Assembly: GCA_029960085.1 (NCBI GenBank)
Contig: JASCPG010000009.1
Coordinates: 1 to 60,387 of the forward strand
Reading direction: 5' to 3'
Length of the DNA: 60,387 bases
Source: Microbacteriaceae bacterium PS02067
GTDB lineage: Bacteria > Actinomycetota > Actinomycetes > Actinomycetales > Microbacteriaceae
The position numbers and the translations under genes were made by a program. Below are positions 55,421-60,387 of this stretch, piece after piece (the stretch's first letter is position 1; every line of letters starts with the position of its first letter). The notes beneath the pieces are model-generated. The model saw nothing but the letters and a program-made list of their open reading frames with translations. It was not told where the DNA came from and made no database searches.

Positions 55421-55875
55421 GGACGTCTGCCGACACGTTCTGGGCCCGACTGTCGTTCGATCGCCCTCGTTCGTACTTCTTCCCTGCGTCCGGAGGGCTC
55501 GGCTGGGCCCTCCCCGCAGCGGTCGGAGCGGGTCTCGCCGAGCCACGTCGGCCGATCGTCGCCCTGATCGGCGACGGCGCGATGCAATACACCCCGGCCG
55601 CGCTCTGGACGGCCGCGCAGTACGACGTGCCCGTGACCTTCGTCGTGTGCCAGAACCAGGAGTACGGCGCACTGCAACGCTTCGCGAAGGTCATGCAGGT
55701 GCCCGATGCGCCCTACCTCGACCTCCCGGGTCTCGACCCCGCCTCCATCGCCCGGGGCTACGGCATCGAGACCGTGCAGATCGGGTCGCTCGATGAGCTG
55801 GAGGCCTTCGTCGCGGCAGGAACCGAGGCGACGAGCCCGCGACTCGCTGTCGTGCCGCAGCGCTCGGTTCGGTGA
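55282..55875 (+). pseudogene. IS256 transposase N-terminus fused to a benzoylformate decarboxylase-like C-terminus
   Basis: An open frame of 197 residues from ATG 55282 (TAAGGAG upstream). Residues 1 to about 45 (ADTADVVVNDEMIDPVTGEI, then AQRLLAQAKEQGVSLT) are an IS256 transposase start. From about residue 47 it is the C-terminal TPP domain of a decarboxylase: SYFFPASGGLGWALPAAVGA, LIGDGAMQYTPAALWTAAQY, FVVCQNQEYGALQRFAKV. The N-terminal two thirds of the enzyme are missing. A deletion removed the rest of the IS and most of the decarboxylase, leaving an accidental in-frame fusion. Neither activity is expected. Confidence 0.8.
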
Positions 55876-56143
55876 GGCGCCGCGGGTGACCACCTTCGCG
55901 CTCGACCCTTCGGGGGCGAGCTTCAGCCCCGACGTACGCTTCGCGTTCCGCCGGGCACAGCAGTGATCCGGCGGCCCCGTGTGGACGCCGGTGAACCCTG
56001 CTACTGTCTGCATCGTCCGTGATGGAGATCGAGGAGGTGGTACCCGTGAACGAATCGACGTGGGTGCTCCTCGCAGGAGTCACGGTCGGGCGATAGGTCG
56101 CCCGGGAGCGCCGCAGTTTGCAGCACTCCCGAAAGGCACGACC
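55876..56143. other. 268-bp junction between the mobile graveyard and core genes
   Basis: A 26-codon frame (55886-55966, VTTFALDPSGASFSPDVRF) looks like the end of a lost gene. A very short frame at 56046 with a strong ribosome-binding site is listed separately. Nothing else is recognised. Confidence 0.45.
56046..56096 (+). CDS. Possible 16-residue leader peptide
   Basis: GTG 56046 is preceded by GAGGAGGTGG (56031-56040), a very strong Shine-Dalgarno. It reads NESTWVLLAGVTVGR and stops at TAG 56094. It ends 47 bp before the hydrolase start. It could be a leader peptide, or the 5' stub of a deleted gene. Confidence 0.3.
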   Translation: MNESTWVLLAGVTVGR

Positions 56144-56905
56144 ATGCACGTCACCTCCACGACGCCGCTCGACGACGGCACCACCGAACGCGAGTTCGAT
56201 CTCGACGGCATTCCGGGCATCCTCTGGACGCCGTCCACAGCCTCACCCGCGGCACCCGCTCCGCTCATCCTGCTGGGTCAACCCGGCGGGATCGGGATGC
56301 GCCGCATGTATCCCCGGCTGGCGAGTCGGGCGCGCGCGGCGGCCGCGCAGGGGTTCGCCTCCGTCGCCATCGAACCGCCGGGCGCCGGTGACCGGCCGCC
56401 GCTCCCCGGCGCGGAGCACGCCCGCGCCGACCTCATGCGCGCGATTGCGGCGGGTGAACGGCCCGGCGACGACGTGATCGACCGGCTCGTCCTCCCCCTC
56501 GTCGACCGGGCGGTCCCGGAATGGCAGCGCACCCTCGACGCCGTGCTCGACCTCCCGCAGATCGGCGAGCGGGTCGGGTTCTCGGGCGGCGTCATCGCGA
56601 TCGCGGTGCGACTGGCGGCGATCGACCCGCGCATCGCGGCGGCAGGCCTGTTCGCCGGCAGCTACGTCCCCCGCATGACCATGGCGGAGGCGCGGAGCAT
56701 CACGACCCCACTCCACGTCCTGCTGCAGTGGGACGACGAGGGCAACGACCGGCAGATGGCACTCGATCTCTTCGACGCGTTCGCGTCGCCGGAGAAGACG
56801 CTTCACGCCAACATGGGCGGACACACCGGCATCCCCGCATTCGCGGGTGAGGATGCCGCGGGGTTCTTCGCCCGCCACCTCGGCCCGACGCCGCACGCGC
56901 GATGA
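56144..56905 (+). CDS. Alpha/beta hydrolase (dienelactone-hydrolase-like)
   Basis: The product has 253 residues from ATG 56144 (GAAAGG upstream); the longer frame to 55979 has no support. LILLGQPGGIGMRRMYPRLA gives the oxyanion loop, VGFSGGVIAIAVRLA holds the Ser nucleophile, and a C-terminal His is in ANMGGHTGIPAF. No signal peptide. The substrate is unknown. Base composition is again core-like. It is 82 bp before the FetB-type permease. Confidence 0.8.
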   Translation: MHVTSTTPLDDGTTEREFDLDGIPGILWTPSTASPAAPAPLILLGQPGGIGMRRMYPRLASRARAAAAQGFASVAIEPPGAGDRPPLPGAEHARADLMRAIAAGERPGDDVIDRLVLPLVDRAVPEWQRTLDAVLDLPQIGERVGFSGGVIAIAVRLAAIDPRIAAAGLFAGSYVPRMTMAEARSITTPLHVLLQWDDEGNDRQMALDLFDAFASPEKTLHANMGGHTGIPAFAGEDAAGFFARHLGPTPHAR

Positions 56906-56987
56906 CCGGGACGGGATGCCGGGAGCGCACCGGCGGCTCGCGTCATCCGACCGGTTCGGTGTCCGCCCGCCTCGATAGGCTCCGCCC

Positions 56988-57728
56988 ATGGACATCCCCG
57001 CCAACCTGACCGGGACACTCGTCGGCGTAGCCGTTCTGGCGGCCAGCACCACTCTCGTCCTCACCCTGTTCCGGGTGCCGAAGATGTGGGAGCCCGCCGC
57101 CGCGATCGCGCGGGGCGCGCTTCAGCTCGCGGTGATCAGCGTGATCCTCACGGGCATCGTCACCCACCCCGCCTGGATCGTCCTGGCGCTCGTGGTCATG
57201 TTCATCGTCGCGAGCAGCGTGGCGACGGGGCGCGTCGGCTGGTCGTGGCACGACTTCGCGATGATGTCGTCGTCGATCGCGGCGGGAGTCATCCTCGCCC
57301 TCATCGTCGTGTTCGCGACCGGTGCGCTCGAACTGACGTCGCGGTACGCGCTCGCGATCGGGGCGATCGTCATCGGCAACGCGATGAGCATCGCGACCCT
57401 CACCGGCCGGATGTTCACCCAGTCCGTCCGCGACCACTGGGACGAGGTCGAGGGCTGGTTGGCGCTCGGCGCGCGGCCGCGCCGGTCGACGATCGACCTG
57501 GCCCGACGCGCCGTCCGCGATGCGATGATCCCCTCGATCGATCAGACCAAGACCACGGGGCTCGTCGTCCTCCCCGGTGCGTTCGTCGGCGCGATCTTCG
57601 GCGGCATCTCACCGCTGGAAGCGGGACGCTTTCAGATCGTCGTGCTCGCCACGATCATGGCCGCAGGCTCCCTCACGTCCGTGCTCGTCGCCACCTGGAT
57701 GGGGAACGTGCGCACGCGACCGGTGTGA
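56988..57728 (+). CDS. FetB-type (UPF0014) ABC transporter permease
   Basis: The product has 246 residues with about seven membrane segments. ALAIGAIVIGNAMSIATLTG, ARPRRSTIDLARRAVRDAMI and PGAFVGAIFGGISPLEAGRF are the signatures of the FetB/YbbM family, iron exporters or metal-homeostasis permeases in E. coli. The ATPase partner FetA is not seen nearby. Convergent with the ROK gene. Confidence 0.88.
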   Translation: MDIPANLTGTLVGVAVLAASTTLVLTLFRVPKMWEPAAAIARGALQLAVISVILTGIVTHPAWIVLALVVMFIVASSVATGRVGWSWHDFAMMSSSIAAGVILALIVVFATGALELTSRYALAIGAIVIGNAMSIATLTGRMFTQSVRDHWDEVEGWLALGARPRRSTIDLARRAVRDAMIPSIDQTKTTGLVVLPGAFVGAIFGGISPLEAGRFQIVVLATIMAAGSLTSVLVATWMGNVRTRPV

Positions 57729-57782
57729 CGCGCGCGTCTACGACGTCCGTGGTCACAGTGACGAAAGCCGGGCATCATTTCC

Positions 57783-58931
57783 TCAGCCCCGGCGCGACCC
57801 GACCCGGCGTCGGTCGAGCACGTACCCCTGCAGAGCGATCACCGCTGCGCCCCGACACCAACTGGTGTTGCTTCCCGAGGTCAGCTCCACGTGCACGGGT
57901 GCGGCTCGGGGGTCGCGGTCCTCACGGATGCCGCGTTGCACGGCCTCAGCCGCCACGTCGGCGAGCTCCACGCCTTCACCGCCCACGATGACCAGCGACG
58001 GGGCCACGAGGTTCGCGACCGCGGCGATCAGGCGTCCGAGCGCCCGTCCGGAATCCGACGCGATGCGCACCGCCTCCGGCTCTCCTTCGTGGACGAGAGT
58101 GAGGAACTCGCCCCAGTCGACAGGGCGGCCCATGGCATCCGACGCGTTCCGCACGATCGCGGGGACAGTGAGCATCGCTTCCGCGCAGCCGCGGTGTCCC
58201 TTGACGCAGGTCCGGCCGTTCGGATCGAGCGGCCAATGGCCCACGAGCCCCACGCCGGAGTCGTCGTTGGCGAGCAGTCGGCCGTTGGCGACACACCCGA
58301 AGCCCACGCCGACGCCGAGCGTGATCGCGGCGAAGTTGTCGTGCCCGATGCCCAGCCCGAACCAGTGCTGTGCCTCGGTGAAGGCCGCCAGGTCGTTCGC
58401 GGCGAAGGCAGGGATGCCGGTGCGCTCCTGCACCATCGCGGCCAGCGGCACGTCGGTCCAGCCAAGGAACGGCGCGCTCGTGACGACGCCCTCGCGGGTG
58501 ACCACACCGCCCACGCCGATGCCGATGGCGTCGATGGGATACGTCGAGCCGGCCTGCTCGGTGGCCGCATGGATTCCTTGGACGACGGTCGCCGGGTCGG
58601 CTGAACTCAGCGGCAGCTCGAAGTAGTCGACGACCTCGGCGCGCAGGTCGGTGACGGCGGCCATGACAGAGTCGGTCGAGAGCTTGATCCCCAGGAAGTG
58701 GTGCGCGTCCGAGACGACATCCAGGGGGATCGAGGGGCGTCCGTTGCGTCGCTCGGCAAGATGGGGCGCTTCGATGAGGAGCCCGGCGTCGATGAGCTCG
58801 GCGCTGATGCGGGTGAGTGTCGCGGGCGCGAGATCGAGGCGGCGCGCCAGTTCGATGCGTGGCAGCGGGCCATGCAGGAGCACCTCGAGGGCGACCGCTT
58901 GCGCGAGGTCGTCGGAGGGTCTCCACGGCAT
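57783..58931 (-). CDS. ROK-family transcriptional repressor
   Basis: The product has 382 residues from ATG 58931 (AAGGTGAG upstream); ATG 58946 or 58979 are less likely because their ribosome-binding sites are poor. The N-terminal winged helix (GPLPRIELARRLDLAPATLT) precedes a ROK sugar-kinase-like domain (IGIGVGGVVTREGVVTSAP, ITLGVGVGFGCVANGRLLAN). The zinc motif is altered: CVKGHRGCAE lacks the middle Cys of CxCGxxGCxE. It probably represses the sugar ABC operon opposite, through the dyad at 59008. Confidence 0.88.
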   Translation of the reverse strand: MPWRPSDDLAQAVALEVLLHGPLPRIELARRLDLAPATLTRISAELIDAGLLIEAPHLAERRNGRPSIPLDVVSDAHHFLGIKLSTDSVMAAVTDLRAEVVDYFELPLSSADPATVVQGIHAATEQAGSTYPIDAIGIGVGGVVTREGVVTSAPFLGWTDVPLAAMVQERTGIPAFAANDLAAFTEAQHWFGLGIGHDNFAAITLGVGVGFGCVANGRLLANDDSGVGLVGHWPLDPNGRTCVKGHRGCAEAMLTVPAIVRNASDAMGRPVDWGEFLTLVHEGEPEAVRIASDSGRALGRLIAAVANLVAPSLVIVGGEGVELADVAAEAVQRGIREDRDPRAAPVHVELTSGSNTSWCRGAAVIALQGYVLDRRRVGSRRG

Positions 58932-59007
58932 CCGACTCACCTTCATTTCCTCTGCGAAACACCAGCGAAAGCGTCTCATCTAATCACAGAACACGCTCTT
59001 GACCGTA

Positions 59008-59032
59008 GGTTACTTCATGTGGTGAAATAACC
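59008..59032. promoter_or_regulatory. Probable ROK operator overlapping the sugar ABC promoter
   Basis: GGTTACTTCA (59008-59017) and TGAAATAACC (59023-59032) are arms of a dyad with one mismatch around TGTGG. TTGACC (58999-59004) with TGAAAT 18 bp later is a possible promoter, so binding would block RNA polymerase. It lies 42 bp before the substrate-binding gene. Confidence 0.7.
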
Positions 59033-59074
59033 TCCGATGGTGACCCCGCCATCCCCACACAGGAGAAACTTGCA

Positions 59075-60349
59075 ATGAGGCACTCACGTTTCACGATGAT
59101 CGGCGCACTCGCTGTCGCCGGCGTTCTGGCCCTGTCCGGCTGCTCCAGCTCGTCTGAGGGCACCGCGGACGACCCGGTCACGCTCACCTTCTGGGGCACG
59201 TACGGCAATGGCGGCAACAGCGCCCAGACCGACGTGCTCCAGAAGGATCTGATCCCCGCGTTCGAGAAGGAGAACCCGGGCATCAAGGTCCAGTACGTCG
59301 ACATGCCGTACGACGGGCTCAAGCAGAAGCTCACGACCTCCGCGGCCGGCGGCGAGCTTCCCGATCTGATCCGGTCGGACATCGGCTGGGTCGCGCAGTT
59401 CGCGAAGCTCGGCGTGTTCAAGCAGCTCGACGGCACGATGCCCGGCTTCGACGACCTCGCCAAGGCGGTCTACCCGGGAACGCTCGAGACGGCCTCGTGG
59501 AACGGGCACTACTACGGCATCCCGCTGAACACGAACACCCGCGTGCTCGTCACCAACACGGAGGCGCTGAAGAAGGCGGGCCTCTCGGCGCCGCCGGCCA
59601 CGTTCGACGACATGAAGAAGCTCGCCGCGGGGCTCAAGGGCTCGGACACCGTCGCCTTCGCCGACAGCGGACTCAACGCCTGGAACGTCATGCCCTGGAT
59701 CTGGTCGGCAGGCGGCGACATCGCCGACGCGAAGCTGACGACCTCGACCGGCTACCTGAACAGCGAGAAGAGCATCGCCGGTGTCCAGCTGCTCGTCGAC
59801 CTCTACCAGGAAGGCCAGATCCCGAACCTCATCACGGGGAACTCGGGCGCGACCGGAACGAGCGACGGCTTGCCCGGCGGGCAGTACGCGTCGATTCTCG
59901 ACGGGCCCTGGATGCAGGACATCTGGGCCGGACAGTACCCCGACTTCACGCCGGTCTACTCTTCCGTTCCGGCCGGTGACGGCGGCTCCATCAGCGTCGT
60001 CGGCGGCGAGAGCCTCGTCGTGACCGAGTCGACGAAGCACGCGGACGCCGCGTACAAGTTCCTCGAGTTCAGCCAGAGCGAGACCTACCAGATGGGCATG
60101 GCCAAGGCCGGTCAGATGTCGGTCAAGCCGGAGTTCGCCCAGAAGCAGGCCGACCTCGTGCCCTACTTCGCGACTTTCGCCGACCAGCTCAAGACGGCCC
60201 GCGCCCGCCTGCCCATCCCGCAGGCCGGTGAGGTCGACACGATCCTCAACACCGAGCTCGTGCCCGCGTTCGAAGGCAAGGTCTCCGTCGCCGACGCGCT
60301 CACCGCCGCTGCGAAGAAGATCGACGCACTGCTGGCATCCGACAACTGA
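59075..60349 (+). CDS. Sugar ABC transporter substrate-binding lipoprotein
   Basis: The product has 424 residues. The signal peptide ends in lipobox ALSGCSS. The SBP type 1 fold shows TLTFWGTYGNGG at the start, PAFEKENPGIKVQYVDM, and GGQYASILDGPWMQDIW with VGGESLVVTESTKHADAAYK near the end, as in maltose/multiple-sugar binding proteins. It captures a sugar outside the cell and hands it to the permeases. The permease start overlaps its stop (TGATG). Regulation by the divergent ROK repressor is likely. Confidence 0.95.
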   Translation: MRHSRFTMIGALAVAGVLALSGCSSSSEGTADDPVTLTFWGTYGNGGNSAQTDVLQKDLIPAFEKENPGIKVQYVDMPYDGLKQKLTTSAAGGELPDLIRSDIGWVAQFAKLGVFKQLDGTMPGFDDLAKAVYPGTLETASWNGHYYGIPLNTNTRVLVTNTEALKKAGLSAPPATFDDMKKLAAGLKGSDTVAFADSGLNAWNVMPWIWSAGGDIADAKLTTSTGYLNSEKSIAGVQLLVDLYQEGQIPNLITGNSGATGTSDGLPGGQYASILDGPWMQDIWAGQYPDFTPVYSSVPAGDGGSISVVGGESLVVTESTKHADAAYKFLEFSQSETYQMGMAKAGQMSVKPEFAQKQADLVPYFATFADQLKTARARLPIPQAGEVDTILNTELVPAFEGKVSVADALTAAAKKIDALLASDN

Positions 60350-60387
60350 TGACCACGACCACCGTCGTGCGGGGGGCTGACCCGATC
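60349..60387 (+). CDS. ABC sugar permease (5' end only)
   Basis: ATG 60349 overlaps the substrate-binding stop by one base. Only 13 codons (TTTTVVRGADPI after Met) are inside the window. It is called a permease from operon order only. Confidence 0.5.
   Translation, partial: MTTTTVVRGADPI

Overview
The window is high-GC actinobacterial chromosome. The gene order rpsF-ssb-rpsR-rplI-dnaB, the codon usage and the protein flavour suggest Microbacteriaceae, most likely Microbacterium or a close relative; this is inferred from reading, without a database search. No rRNA gene, intact tRNA gene or CRISPR array was seen.

Layout. (1) Positions 1-6821 are core: a membrane protein, a TetR regulator divergent from a glycosyltransferase, the rpsF-ssb-rpsR-rplI operon, an intergenic region rich in DnaA-box-like sequences, and dnaB. 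(2) About 6822-29500 is a copper-resistance island, entered through an intact IS3-family insertion sequence. CsoR-type operators (ATACCC-N5-GGGTAT) at 12481, 20506 and 20550 sit in two divergent promoter regions and probably control four transcripts: csoR-copZ-copA-YHS-...; a P-loop NTPase/UbiB kinase/decayed GAPDH/DUF2933/EamA operon; DUF6153-M23-lgt-ResB/Lnt chimera; and DUF6153-DUF305-lipoprotein-phosphoketolase-P-type ATPase-multicopper oxidase. (3) About 29870-32063 is a four-gene AraC/SRPBCC/DUF1801/VOC cluster. (4) About 32644-51436 is a defence island: a type I restriction-modification locus carrying extra genes (an unknown 286-residue protein, a PIN nuclease and a DUF5655 protein), a two-gene operon of an unknown protein with a double-HKN phospholipase-D/Tdp1-like protein, a methylase-AAA ATPase fusion with a partner, and a TIGR04255 three-gene operon. 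(5) About 51487-56140 is a graveyard of mobile elements: an ISL3-type transposase with a nonsense codon and a frameshift, a tRNA T-arm relic, and an IS256 5' end fused to a decarboxylase fragment, with two apparently intact regulatory/oxygenase genes between them. (6) From 56144 to the right edge the sequence looks core-like again: alpha/beta hydrolase, FetB-type permease, ROK repressor and an ABC sugar transporter.

The most unusual structural signal is a non-coding repeat (TGTAGGTTCC ... TGTCCATTTC ... GAAATGTCCA ... TGGACATTTC, with conserved internal spacing). It recurs in the same orientation at about 6883, 29676, 32224 and 51819, on the edges of the accessory modules. The best candidates for undescribed systems are the unknown/PLD operon (41451-45607), the methylase-ATPase fusion with its partner (45757-49418) and the TIGR04255 operon (49626-51436).
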